Shown: in pieces, positions 1-7,485 of the stretch
How the letters are laid out: every line of letters starts with the position of its first letter
Numbering within the stretch: the stretch's first letter is position 1
NCBI RefSeq assembly: GCF_007830515.1
Contig: NZ_VLKT01000001.1
Coordinates: 124,001-188,000 of the forward strand
From: Mesorhizobium tianshanense
GTDB lineage: Bacteria > Pseudomonadota > Alphaproteobacteria > Rhizobiales > Rhizobiaceae
Length of the DNA stretch: 64,000 nt
Reading direction: 5' to 3'
Notes under the pieces: model-generated
What the model was told of the DNA's origin: nothing
Databases searched by the model: none
The model's input: the letters and a program-made list of their open reading frames with translations, nothing else
Made by a program: the position numbers and the translations under genes

Positions 1-2428
1 TGTTAAAAACCTGGAAATTCTCGAAAAGGACGAAGAGAAGGAGCAGAGAGTTGCGCGCCTGCTCCACGGGATAGCCCTGCTGGAGCAACCAGTAGAAGAC
101 GGCGAAGCCTCCAACGCCCATGACCAGAACGGAATGCCAGATGCGGCGGATCATCACGCGATCCAGGATCGGCTCGTTAGGACGGCGGGGCGGATGGCGA
201 AGTTCGTCGCCCTCGGCCGCCTCGGCGGCAAGCGCCACGTCCTGTATGCCATTGGTGACCAGGTTGAGCCAAAGGAGCTGGACGGCCAGCAAAGGCATGG
301 GCAGCCCCATCGGCATTGCCAGCAGGAACAGCACCACTTCCGCCGCGCCGGTCGATACCAGCATGAAGACCACCTTGCGGATGTTGGCGTAGGCTACACG
401 CCCCTCCAGGATACCGTTGACGATCGAGGCGAAATTGTCGTCGGTGACGACGATATCGGCGCTTTCCTTGGCGATATCCGTGCCGGCTCGTCCCATCGCC
501 ACGCCGACATGGGCATGCTTCAGCGCTGGCGCATCGTTCACGCCGTCGCCGGTGACGGCGACAAAATGTCCGTTGCGTGAGAGGGACAAAACGATGGAGA
601 GCTTCTGTGCCGGATCGACGCGGGCGAAAATACGGGCATGGCGCGTCAACTTGTCGAGTGCCGCTTCCCCCTCCTGCTCGGCGCGGCGCACCGCCTCGCC
701 CGTCACCACCTGGTCGGGATTGAACACGAAGCCGGCCTGCTCGGCGATCACGCTCGCCGTTCGCGGATCATCGCCCGTCACCATCGCCACTTCGATGCCG
801 GCACGATAGCAGTCGCGGATGGCATTGGGCACTTCGGGGCGCACCGGATCCTGCATTCCCGCCATGCCGAGAAAGGTGAGATCCACCAGGTGGTGATGCG
901 CGTACCCGTCATCTGGTGTCGTGTCGATCTCCGCCTGGGCGAACGCCAAGACGCGCAGGCCCATTCCGGCAAGATCCTCCTTCTGGCGCAGCAGAAACTC
1001 ACCGTCGATCGGCAATGGTCGGCCATCAGCATCCATCTGGCTGGCCATCGCTATCAGGGTTTCGGGCGCGCCCTTGACGAAAATACGAACACGGCCCTTG
1101 CGGCGGTGAAAAGAGGCCGCGTATTTGAGGTCAGGCTCGTAGGGGATGCGCGTGATGAGTGGATAGTGCGTGGCGATTTCCTCCTGTTCGATGCCACCCT
1201 TGCGGGCTGCCGCCAGCAGGGCGACATCGACGGGGTCGCCGTGCCGGCTCCAGCTTTCCCGCTCCTTGAACAGACGCCCCTCATTGGGCAAGGAAGCCGC
1301 TTTCAGAAGGGCGGATGCGCGCAACGAGGCCTGCACATTGTCGCCGTGCGGCGACACGATCGAACACGCGTCCAGATCCTGGCCCGCCTCGCATTTCAGT
1401 CGCGTTCCGTCCGGCAGCAGGATATCCGTGACGGTGAGTTCGTTCATCGTCAGCGTGCCCGTCTTGTCTGTCGCGATCATGGTGCAGGAGCCGAGCGATT
1501 CCATTGCCGGCATCTTGCGCACGATGACGTTTACCCTGGCCATCCGCCGCATGCCGATGGCCAAAGCGACGGAGATCGCGACGGGCAGCCCCTCGGGAAT
1601 TGCGCTGACCGCAAGACCGACCGCAAGCATGAACAGATCGCGGTAGAGGATGTCGCGCAGAAGCCCGACTGCGACCAGCAGAAGAATCGCAAGGCAGACG
1701 GCAATCGCGATCATCCGCGAAAAGCGCTCCAGGCGTATGAGGAGCGGCGGCTTGGATATCGAGCGCCTGCCGATCTCCTCCGCGATCTTGCCGATCTCCG
1801 TTGCTCCGCCGGTCGAAACGACGACACCTCGTCCGCGTCCACGCGTGATCATGGAACCGGCATAGGCAACGTCCGGCCCCGTTTCCGCACCTGACGATGA
1901 GGGCCTCTTCTTCACCGGTCTGGATTCGCCGGTCAGCAGCGACTCGTCGCATTGAAGGTCTTCGCTGAGCAGGAGCTGAATATCGGCCGGAACCCTTGCC
2001 CCGGCTTCCAGGAGCACCAGATCGCCGGGAACGAGTTCGCGTGCGTCGATCCTGCACTGCGCTCCATCGCGGACTACCGACGCATGCGGTTCTTCCAGAT
2101 TTCGGAGCGCTGCCGCCGCCCGCCCGGCCGAATGTTCCTGTGCGGCTCCTATGATGCCGTTGATCACCAGGACAACGCCGATGAACAGCGCATCCTTTGC
2201 GTCTCCCAATGCCAGCGAGACCACGGCTGCGAAGACAAGGATGTAGATCAGCGGGCTGAGGAACTGCCGCAAGAATACGGCGGCGAGGGATGGCGCATAC
2301 GGTTGGGGGAGAGCATTCGGGCCGTATTGTTCGAGTCTGGAGCGCGCTTCGGCATTGGTTAGCCCCAAAACAGGAGGACCATCCGGTATTGGCACACCGT
2401 TCGTCTGCGAGAGGACCAGATCGTTCAT
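1..2428 (-). CDS. Cation-transporting P-type ATPase, type II (C-terminus outside window)
   Basis: An inner-membrane ion pump that moves a cation using ATP through a phospho-aspartate intermediate. The frame is open from an ATG at 2428 (preceded by AAAGAG) to the window edge, about 809 codons, so roughly the last 70-100 residues, including the final membrane helices, are missing. The actuator TGES motif, the PEGLP motif of the ion-binding helix, the DKTGT phosphorylation motif (Asp near residue 321) and the TGDGVND hinge are all readable. PEGLP puts it with type II Ca/Na/K/H pumps rather than the CPx heavy-metal type; the ion cannot be told. It is divergent from a universal stress protein gene, and FNR/FixK-like sites lie between them, a pairing common in microaerobic regulons. 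Confidence 0.9.
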   Translation of the reverse strand, partial: MNDLVLSQTNGVPIPDGPPVLGLTNAEARSRLEQYGPNALPQPYAPSLAAVFLRQFLSPLIYILVFAAVVSLALGDAKDALFIGVVLVINGIIGAAQEHSAGRAAAALRNLEEPHASVVRDGAQCRIDARELVPGDLVLLEAGARVPADIQLLLSEDLQCDESLLTGESRPVKKRPSSSGAETGPDVAYAGSMITRGRGRGVVVSTGGATEIGKIAEEIGRRSISKPPLLIRLERFSRMIAIAVCLAILLLVAVGLLRDILYRDLFMLAVGLAVSAIPEGLPVAISVALAIGMRRMARVNVIVRKMPAMESLGSCTMIATDKTGTLTMNELTVTDILLPDGTRLKCEAGQDLDACSIVSPHGDNVQASLRASALLKAASLPNEGRLFKERESWSRHGDPVDVALLAAARKGGIEQEEIATHYPLITRIPYEPDLKYAASFHRRKGRVRIFVKGAPETLIAMASQMDADGRPLPIDGEFLLRQKEDLAGMGLRVLAFAQAEIDTTPDDGYAHHHLVDLTFLGMAGMQDPVRPEVPNAIRDCYRAGIEVAMVTGDDPRTASVIAEQAGFVFNPDQVVTGEAVRRAEQEGEAALDKLTRHARIFARVDPAQKLSIVLSLSRNGHFVAVTGDGVNDAPALKHAHVGVAMGRAGTDIAKESADIVVTDDNFASIVNGILEGRVAYANIRKVVFMLVSTGAAEVVLFLLAMPMGLPMPLLAVQLLWLNLVTNGIQDVALAAEAAEGDELRHPPRRPNEPILDRVMIRRIWHSVLVMGVGGFAVFYWLLQQGYPVEQARNSLLLLFVLFENFQVFN

Positions 2429-2541
2429 CTCTTTCGGTTGGCACGGTCCAGACAACTGTGGGCGGCTTCGCCTGGTCCGTGGCCCCTTCGGGTTATCATT
2501 GCCGTCGCCAATTTGTGTGGCACATGGCCAACTTAAATTGT

Positions 2542-2555
2542 TTGTCTTGAATCAA
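2542..2555. promoter_or_regulatory. Possible weak FNR/FixK-type site
   Basis: TTGTC-TTGA-ATCAA matches the TTGAT-N4-ATCAA anaerobox in 8 of 10 half-site positions. It lies in the divergent intergenic region, about 115 bp upstream of the ATPase start, and could serve the ATPase. It is weaker than the site at 2683, so this is only a candidate. Confidence 0.4.
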
Positions 2556-2682
2556 GCCGGCGCGCGTTCCTCATCCCACTAAGGGGTGCCGTGGCGATCG
2601 AAGGCTTGGGTGGAGTAAGGCTTGGCGGAGGACACCATCATGGGGAGGCGGAAGGCGAGCAACTTTGTTGGCCCCGCCGATT

Positions 2683-2696
2683 TTGATGCAAGTCAA
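2683..2696 (+). promoter_or_regulatory. FNR/FixK-type anaerobox
   Basis: TTGAT-GCAA-GTCAA is a near-perfect match to the FNR/FixK/Anr dyad (TTGAY-N4-RTCAA). It ends 54 bp before the ATG at 2751 of the universal stress protein gene, a normal distance for class II activation. The site would lie inside the coding region if the longer reading from 2622 were used, which is one reason the shorter start was preferred. Confidence 0.75.
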
Positions 2697-2750
2697 GGAG
2701 AAAACGCTGGTCTTGGCTACCCTACGCTACTTTCCGACAAGGGTGTTCAC

Positions 2751-3614
2751 ATGCTCAAAAGTATTCTCGTTGCCCTGGATGGCTCAAGCTCGAGCATCGC
2801 CGGCGCCAGTTTCGCGCTTCGCCTGGCCGGTCGTCTGAGCGCAAATGTGGAGGGACTGGGTGTTGTTAATTCCGACTGGATCCAGCGCCCGCAGCCAGTC
2901 CCGGTAGGCGGACTTGCCTACAAAAGGGAATTTGACCTCAAACTACTGAATAGCGCTGACGAACGCATCGATACCGTTCTGCATGCGTTCAGTTCGGATG
3001 CGCGGCGGGCGGGCATAACATTTTCCACCAAGCGGATCGATGCCGATGCGCTTTCAAGCATCGGCATCGAATCCATCGAGCACGATCTGGTGGTCGTGGG
3101 ACGGAACAGCCTTTTCGACGTCGAGGGAGAGCTCGACAGAATTCCGCTCTGCGTGGATCGCATCTTTCGCAGCGGGTTGAGGCCCGTTGTGATGGTTCCG
3201 GATGCTGATGAGGGCGGTCAGGCCGAGAACGACACCGCCCCTCTGTTGGTTGCTTTCGATGGAAGCGCCGCCGCTTCCCGCACCCTCCATATGTTGGCAC
3301 TCCTTGGCATCGCGGCGGAGCGGGAGGTGCATATTCTGACCCAGGACAACAGGTCCGAACTGCAAGCCGCCGCCGAGGCTGAGCGCGCCTGCGCGCTGCT
3401 CCGTCGGCACGGGATCGCGTGGGTAAAAGGAGTGGGACTGGGCGATAGGCAAGCCGGCACGCCGGCGGAAGCGATCCTCGGGACGGCGAAGGTGTTGGGC
3501 GCCGGCATGATCGTCATGGGTGCTTACGGCCATAGCGGTATTCGCGAGATATTCGGCTCATGCACGCGTGCGGTTCTGACCGAAGCCCGGCAGCCGCTCT
3601 TCCTGTACCATTAG
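2751..3614 (+). CDS. Universal stress protein, two tandem UspA domains
   Basis: A cytoplasmic UspA-fold protein of 287 residues with two domains. The first begins MLKSILVALDGS. The second begins near residue 160 with LLVAFDGSAAA and ends with the nucleotide-binding loop GAYGHSGIREIFGS typical of ATP-binding Usp proteins. The open frame extends upstream to 2622, but the ATG at 2751 begins exactly at the domain and leaves the FNR/FixK box in the promoter, so it was preferred. It is divergent from the P-type ATPase and followed by a strong terminator. In rhizobia such Usp proteins are often induced under low oxygen; that is inferred here from the upstream site. Confidence 0.9.
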   Translation: MLKSILVALDGSSSSIAGASFALRLAGRLSANVEGLGVVNSDWIQRPQPVPVGGLAYKREFDLKLLNSADERIDTVLHAFSSDARRAGITFSTKRIDADALSSIGIESIEHDLVVVGRNSLFDVEGELDRIPLCVDRIFRSGLRPVVMVPDADEGGQAENDTAPLLVAFDGSAAASRTLHMLALLGIAAEREVHILTQDNRSELQAAAEAERACALLRRHGIAWVKGVGLGDRQAGTPAEAILGTAKVLGAGMIVMGAYGHSGIREIFGSCTRAVLTEARQPLFLYH

Positions 3615-3692
3615 GCGCTTGTGCCGTCGAAGCTGCAGAAGGATATGCCAGGCTACCCCGCGCTGTCGCGGGCCCGTCAACGTTTTCACACA

Positions 3693-3716
3693 GCCCGCCT
3701 CAAGCGGGCATTTTTG
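3693..3716 (+). terminator. Rho-independent terminator after the Usp gene
   Basis: A perfect GCCCGC/GCGGGC stem with a five-base CTCAA loop is followed by ATTTTTG. It lies 79 bp after the Usp stop codon and separates it from the convergent WYL regulator gene. Confidence 0.8.
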
Positions 3717-3733
3717 ACGCAAACTCGCGCGTG

Positions 3734-4453
3734 TCAGGTTCGCGCAGCCCGGTCCGGTCTCATGCCGTAGTCCTCGCTGCGCTCCACCGCGCGATAGAAG
3801 TCGGCGAGTTGCTTGCCGCGCTCCGGCTTGAAGACGCGGCCGGCAATGACCACCGAAGCGATGCGATCGATCCGGAAAGCGCGGAAATCGTCGCGCATCT
3901 CGCACCAGGCGACCAGCGTCCACACCTTGCCCCAGAACCACAGGCCCAATGGCCTGATGTCGCGCGCGGTGCCGCGGCCTGCTTCGTCGGAGTAGTCGAT
4001 GGTCAGCACCTGGCGTTTCTCCACCGCGCGCTCGATCAGGTCGATCGCCTCGCGGGCGGCATCGCTCACCACCCACATCGGCGTGTGGATTTCGGTGCGG
4101 GCGATGCGGTCCTTTTCGGCATCGGGCAGCACGGCACCGATCTTGACCAGCGCCTCGTCGGCGGCCCGCGCCATGGCGGCACCGCCAAAGGCGCGCACCA
4201 TACGGGCGCCGGCGACCAGCGCGACGATCTCGTCACGCGTGAACATCAACGGCGGAAGGTCGAAACCCTCCCTCATCATGTAGCCGACGCCGGCCTCGCC
4301 GTCGATCGGCACGCCGGTCGACTGCAGGTCGGCGATGTCGCGGTAGATGGTTCGCTCGGAAACCTCGAGCCACGTGCCAAGCTTCTGGGCGGTGACCAGA
4401 CGGCCACCGCGCAGATGCTGCACGATCTGGAAGAGCCTGTCGGCGCGGCGCAT
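3734..4453 (-). CDS. YafY-type transcriptional regulator (HTH plus WYL domain)
   Basis: A 239-residue DNA-binding regulator. The N-terminus (MRRADRLFQIVQHLRGGRLVTAQ...SERTIYRDIADL) is a DeoR/HTH_11 winged helix. The C-terminal half (about residues 135-230) is a WYL ligand-sensing domain, with the ITIDYSDEAG-like and GKVWTLVAWCE segments typical of the family. It is the last gene of a compact minus-strand group behind a VOC gene and an alkyltransferase-like gene, with an 18-bp gap to the latter. Two copies of a long palindrome precede genes of this group and are the obvious candidate binding sites. The effector is unknown. Confidence 0.88.
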   Translation of the reverse strand: MRRADRLFQIVQHLRGGRLVTAQKLGTWLEVSERTIYRDIADLQSTGVPIDGEAGVGYMMREGFDLPPLMFTRDEIVALVAGARMVRAFGGAAMARAADEALVKIGAVLPDAEKDRIARTEIHTPMWVVSDAAREAIDLIERAVEKRQVLTIDYSDEAGRGTARDIRPLGLWFWGKVWTLVAWCEMRDDFRAFRIDRIASVVIAGRVFKPERGKQLADFYRAVERSEDYGMRPDRAART

Positions 4454-4471
4454 CGTACGGTCCCTCGATTT

Positions 4472-4882
4472 CTATGGTTCGAGCCCTTCGCGCTTGCGCT
4501 GCGCGGCGACGAATGCCGCGCCGAAGGACAATTTCCCTGTTGTCGGCGTCTTTGCGTCCAGCACCCGCCAGAACGGCGCAATGTCGCTCAGCGTCATGCC
4601 GCGCTCCAGATCCTCGTTGGCGGCCTCGGCGACGGTGCGCAGATGATAGCCGACCGTGACCGGGCATGTCACTTCGGCACCGTGCTCGATGGCGAGCGCG
4701 GTGCGCAATGCGCGGACGTCCACGTCCACGCCCTTTGGGATAGAGCGGATGAAATCATCGACCTGCCGGGCTGTCGGCACCAGCATCGACTGGCCCTCGA
4801 CGACGTCGCCAACAGTGCGCGGCGACGGCTTGATGCCGTTGGTGCCCGATGTGTTCAGCCTTTCGCTCCAGCTCTTTACCAT
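4472..4882 (-). CDS. Small alkyltransferase-like (MGMT-family-like) conserved protein
   Basis: A 136-residue protein. From about residue 35 it has the pattern DVDAxIRxIPKG...LR..LA..HGAEVTCPVTVGYHLRTVAEAANED, which recalls a small rhizobial family annotated as MGMT/Atl-like, related to O6-alkylguanine DNA alkyltransferases. I see no PCHR methyl-acceptor motif; the only cysteine in the core is in TCPVTVG, so repair activity is doubtful and a binding-only role is possible. The ATG at 4882 begins 7 bp after the VOC stop, so the two genes are surely co-transcribed. The frame opens further upstream, but that part overlaps the VOC gene. Confidence 0.65.
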   Translation of the reverse strand: MVKSWSERLNTSGTNGIKPSPRTVGDVVEGQSMLVPTARQVDDFIRSIPKGVDVDVRALRTALAIEHGAEVTCPVTVGYHLRTVAEAANEDLERGMTLSDIAPFWRVLDAKTPTTGKLSFGAAFVAAQRKREGLEP

Positions 4883-4889
4883 GCGGCAC

Positions 4890-5255
4890 CTAGACGAAGA
4901 GCCCAAAGCTGTTGCCGTCCGGGTCGAGGCAATAGGCGAATGTGCCGGCCGGAATAGAGATCGCCGGCGAGACAACCTGGCCGCCGCTCTGCCTCACCCG
5001 TTCCATGGCGTCCTCGATCGGTGCGGCAACCGACAGATGGATTGTCGGGCCGGTTCCCGGTGCCGCGGGTTTTCCGGGGTAGACGTGCCCGGATGCCATG
5101 CGGTCCTGCGCGGCGAACATGGCAATCGGGTTTGGGCCGCTCTCCTCCAGAACGGGATCGTTCTGAAGCACCGATGCATAAAAGGCGCGCGCCCGATCCA
5201 TATCGGTAACAGGGATCTCGAACCAAGCCGAGGCTTTTGCAGGGATGAAGGCCAT
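4890..5255 (-). CDS. VOC/glyoxalase-fold protein
   Basis: A 121-residue single-module member of the vicinal oxygen chelate superfamily. It begins AFIPAKASAWFEIPVTDMDRARAFYASVL and ends with the classic YCLDPDGNSFGLFV strand. These proteins are metal-dependent lyases, dioxygenases or resistance proteins; this subgroup (PhnB/glyoxalase-like, of the kind often placed next to YafY regulators) has no assigned substrate. AGGAGA lies 8 bp before the ATG at 5255. It is the first gene of the VOC-alkyltransferase-WYL group, and a CTCCTGACA palindrome lies 37 bp upstream of the start. Confidence 0.85.
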   Translation of the reverse strand: MAFIPAKASAWFEIPVTDMDRARAFYASVLQNDPVLEESGPNPIAMFAAQDRMASGHVYPGKPAAPGTGPTIHLSVAAPIEDAMERVRQSGGQVVSPAISIPAGTFAYCLDPDGNSFGLFV

Positions 5256-5291
5256 GTCTGTCTCCTGATACTGTCGCACTATTGCACGCCG

Positions 5292-5315
5292 CTCCTGACA
5301 CCATACTGTCAGGAG
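5292..5315. promoter_or_regulatory. Palindromic operator candidate, copy 1
   Basis: CTCCTGACA-CCATAC-TGTCAGGAG is a perfect 9-bp dyad with a 6-bp centre. It overlaps the stop codon of the DJ-1/PfpI gene and lies 37 bp before the VOC start codon. The same core occurs at 6198-6221 in front of the DUF1127 gene, so it is probably the operator of the WYL regulator encoded at the end of the group. Confidence 0.7.
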
Positions 5316-5911
5316 GCTTCAGCATATTCCCCTTCAGCATACTCCTTGGCGAACAGCGTACGCATCTGCGCGAGGTCGCTGCTTCTCTGGGGATAGAGCG
5401 TCTTCAAATAAGCAAGGGCGAAGGTGCCCGGAGCCGAACCCGGCGCGGACACGATGCGACTGTCAGCGACGGCATGGGGCACGTCCTGATAGTTCTGGGC
5501 GCCAGCGTAACCCTGTTCCTTTTCATTGATCCACTCACGACCATTGCTGGTGTGCACTGCCTTTTCGAAGAGGCCGGCACGCGCCAGCGCCAACGTGCCG
5601 GCGCAGATGCCACCGACCACGCCGCCGCGCGCAGCAATCGCTGTCAGCAGTGCTGAGACGTCCGGCGGCGCATCGACCCATTGGTCGGAACCGATGACGG
5701 CGACGGCATCGAGATCGGTATTCTCGTCGACCTCGGCGGAGCGGTCGGGCGTCAGCAGAAATCCGCTGGCCGACCTCACAGGCTTGCCGTCCGGCGTCAG
5801 CGACACCGCGCGTGCGCCGAACCATTCGACCGCCGAAGCCGCCAGCAAGCCGTATTCCCAGTCGGCGAAGCGATCGATGAAAAGAATGCCGATGGTCTTC
5901 TGTTCGGACAT
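5309..5911 (-). CDS. DJ-1/PfpI family protein
   Basis: A 200-residue protein of the class I glutamine-amidotransferase-like fold. The nucleophile elbow is GGVVGGICAGTLALA, with Cys near residue 103; the conserved acid lies in DRFADWEYG near the N-terminus. Members act as protein or nucleotide deglycases, chaperones or amidase-like enzymes. The start at 5911 has GGAGCAGGA just upstream and gives the usual family length; the frame continues upstream without a plausible start. It lies between the DUF1127 gene and the VOC gene on the same strand, and copy 1 of the palindrome straddles its stop codon. Confidence 0.87.
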   Translation of the reverse strand: MSEQKTIGILFIDRFADWEYGLLAASAVEWFGARAVSLTPDGKPVRSASGFLLTPDRSAEVDENTDLDAVAVIGSDQWVDAPPDVSALLTAIAARGGVVGGICAGTLALARAGLFEKAVHTSNGREWINEKEQGYAGAQNYQDVPHAVADSRIVSAPGSAPGTFALAYLKTLYPQRSSDLAQMRTLFAKEYAEGEYAEAS

Positions 5912-5990
5912 TTCCTGCTCCGTCTTTCGGCTCGCCGGACCTATTATCTGGGCGCTGCGGCGTCCGCGTCCAACCGTTGCCGCGAAAAAA

Positions 5991-6155
5991 TCATCCGCGA
6001 TTGTGGCGGCCTTCGTAATTATCCGGCCAACCGATGTCCTTGCGGATGCTCTGCGGCAACGCATTCATGAAACGCTGAGTGCGAATCTCGTTGCGCATAG
6101 TCCGGATCTTGCCGACATAGTGCTGCACGCTGCGCAGAATGGTAAAACCGTTCAT
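5991..6155 (-). CDS. DUF1127 small protein
   Basis: A 54-residue basic protein. Its C-terminus RFMNALPQSIRKDIGWPDNY is the DUF1127 signature (leucine-rich helix followed by KDIGW). Short DUF1127 proteins in rhizobia and Agrobacterium are linked to RNA turnover, phosphate and carbon metabolism and stress, but no biochemical activity can be read here. The ATG at 6155 is preceded by GGAGA. An 18-bp-arm palindrome lies 34 bp upstream, and the gene heads a same-strand run into DJ-1/PfpI. Confidence 0.8.
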   Translation of the reverse strand: MNGFTILRSVQHYVGKIRTMRNEIRTQRFMNALPQSIRKDIGWPDNYEGRHNRG

Positions 6156-6188
6156 GACTGGTCTCCTCTCTTTCGATGGAGACACTAT

Positions 6189-6230
6189 CGCACACCCCTC
6201 CTGACAGCAGTCTGTCAGGAGGGGTGTGCG
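6189..6230. promoter_or_regulatory. Palindromic operator candidate, copy 2 (extended)
   Basis: A perfect inverted repeat with 18-bp arms (CGCACACCCCTCCTGACA and its complement) around GCAGTC. The inner 9 bp of each arm are identical to copy 1 at 5292. It lies 34 bp before the DUF1127 start, nearly the same distance as copy 1 from the VOC start. The outer part is GC-rich and there is no T-run, which argues against a plain terminator. Confidence 0.7.
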
Positions 6231-6369
6231 GTCTTTGGCGAGCGCGCCAGGTTTGGCCGTTTCGCAGTCCAGCATAGCGCCTGTCCGCTTTGATCCCGTC
6301 GTGAATAGTGACCAGGGAAGAGCGCAAGGAGCGCTTTGACAGTTGGCCGCGATGCTGGTCAAAGGCAGC

Positions 6370-6531
6370 ATGTCGAAATTCCTCGCGCTCGTCATCGTCG
6401 CCATGATGGTCATCCAGATGATCAAGCCGCTCGGCTTGCCGGGGCTGAAGCGGCGCAGCGATTTCTGGAAGCTGGCGGTGCTGGCCATGGCGGCGATTTC
6501 CTTAACAGCGGCGCTGGGACATTGGACGTAG
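6370..6531 (+). CDS. Short conserved-type membrane protein
   Basis: A 53-residue protein with two hydrophobic segments (FLALVIVAMMVIQMI near the start and FWKLAVLAMAAISLTAAL near the end) separated by the basic turn GLPGLKRRSD. It looks like a small two-helix inner-membrane protein. Starts at 6343 or 6352 are also in frame; 6370 was chosen because AAAGG lies just upstream and the first helix starts there. Function unknown. It stands alone between the DUF1127 promoter and a convergent hydrolase gene. Confidence 0.55.
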   Translation: MSKFLALVIVAMMVIQMIKPLGLPGLKRRSDFWKLAVLAMAAISLTAALGHWT

Positions 6532-6666
6532 ATCGGAGGCCGCCCCCCGGCGCTATGGCTCCTGGCCGTTCAAGTTCTTCGAAACGGGACGTTTCGTTCC
6601 GCCTGAAGGCGGACCGACTTTCACCGTTCGCAACTCGAGCAAGCCAAATCGTTGGCGTTTCACCGG

Positions 6667-7395
6667 CTACGCCGGACGTTTCTCATCCAGCACCAGGCCG
6701 ACGAGATGTTCCGCCCAGGCCCGGTAACCGGCTTCCGAAGCATGAAATCCGTCGGACGCAAAACCGGCCTCGGCATCGGTGATCGGCAGGCGCGGTGCCG
6801 GCACCGCCCCGCGTTCGAGGCAAAGGCGCTCGCCCATGCGGTTCATCTCGGCGGCGCGGATTTCCAGGATCGTTCCGAGCAGCGGCGGCATTGCCGGCGC
6901 CCGGGTGAATTCCAGCACCGGCGACCACACCACGCGCGCCTCCGGCCATTTGGCGCGCAGCGCGTAGAGCAGGCCGCCAAACTCCCTCTTGAAGCGTGGC
7001 ACCGAGTGAAAGTTCTTGGTGTCGTTGGTGCCGATGGCGAGCACGATGTGCGTCCACGGATCGGCCGACAGATTGGGCAGCACATGATCGCGGATCTGGC
7101 CTGAGGTTGCCGAGTTGAAGCCGGCTGCCCGCCAGCGCACCGCACGGCCAGTGCGTTTCGAGATCAGATCGGCCAGTTGCGCGGCCAGCCCGTACTCGGA
7201 ATTGCCGATGCCGACCGAGGCGGCGGAAGAATCGCCAAGCATCAGAAGCGAGACCGCTGGCGCCTGGCCCGATATCTCGTGCATGACTGGACCTTGCGCA
7301 GGAAGCATGCGGGTGGTGCGGCGGCGCACGCCGAGCCCCTGCCAGACATAGACAGGAAAGGCGAGCCAGGTGAGGAGGGTCAGAAAGCGCTGCAT
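6667..7395 (-). CDS. SGNH/GDSL-family hydrolase
   Basis: A 242-residue esterase/lipase-type protein. Block I is LMLGDSSAASVGIG (catalytic Ser), block III is LAIGTNDTKN (oxyanion Asn), and block V is DGFHASEAGYRAWA (catalytic Asp and His). The N-terminus MQRFLTLLTWLAFPVYVWQGL is a single hydrophobic segment, so the enzyme is probably anchored with the domain in the periplasm. Such enzymes deacylate lipids, glycans or small esters; the substrate cannot be read. It appears to be a single-gene unit. Confidence 0.87.
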   Translation of the reverse strand: MQRFLTLLTWLAFPVYVWQGLGVRRRTTRMLPAQGPVMHEISGQAPAVSLLMLGDSSAASVGIGNSEYGLAAQLADLISKRTGRAVRWRAAGFNSATSGQIRDHVLPNLSADPWTHIVLAIGTNDTKNFHSVPRFKREFGGLLYALRAKWPEARVVWSPVLEFTRAPAMPPLLGTILEIRAAEMNRMGERLCLERGAVPAPRLPITDAEAGFASDGFHASEAGYRAWAEHLVGLVLDEKRPA

Positions 7396-7485
7396 CGCAA
7401 ACCGTTAATGGGCAAGTCCGTTAATGGGATAGCGAGCAGCACTTAGCGCATGTCGGGCCTAAGGCGAAAGACCCTGCGTCCGCCG

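Noticed and set aside
638..1894. 418-codon plus-strand frame opposite the P-type ATPase
   Set aside because: The minus strand carries a continuous, motif-complete ATPase; the plus frame has no recognisable pattern.
1281..2444. Possible frameshift in the P-type ATPase because a long alternative minus-strand frame exists
   Set aside because: Codon phase from the ATG at 2428 to the window edge is constant and all motifs read in one frame; the alternative frame is Arg-rich shadow.
3560..4957. 465-codon plus-strand frame opposite the WYL and alkyltransferase-like genes
   Set aside because: Shadow of two well-supported minus-strand genes with good ribosome sites.
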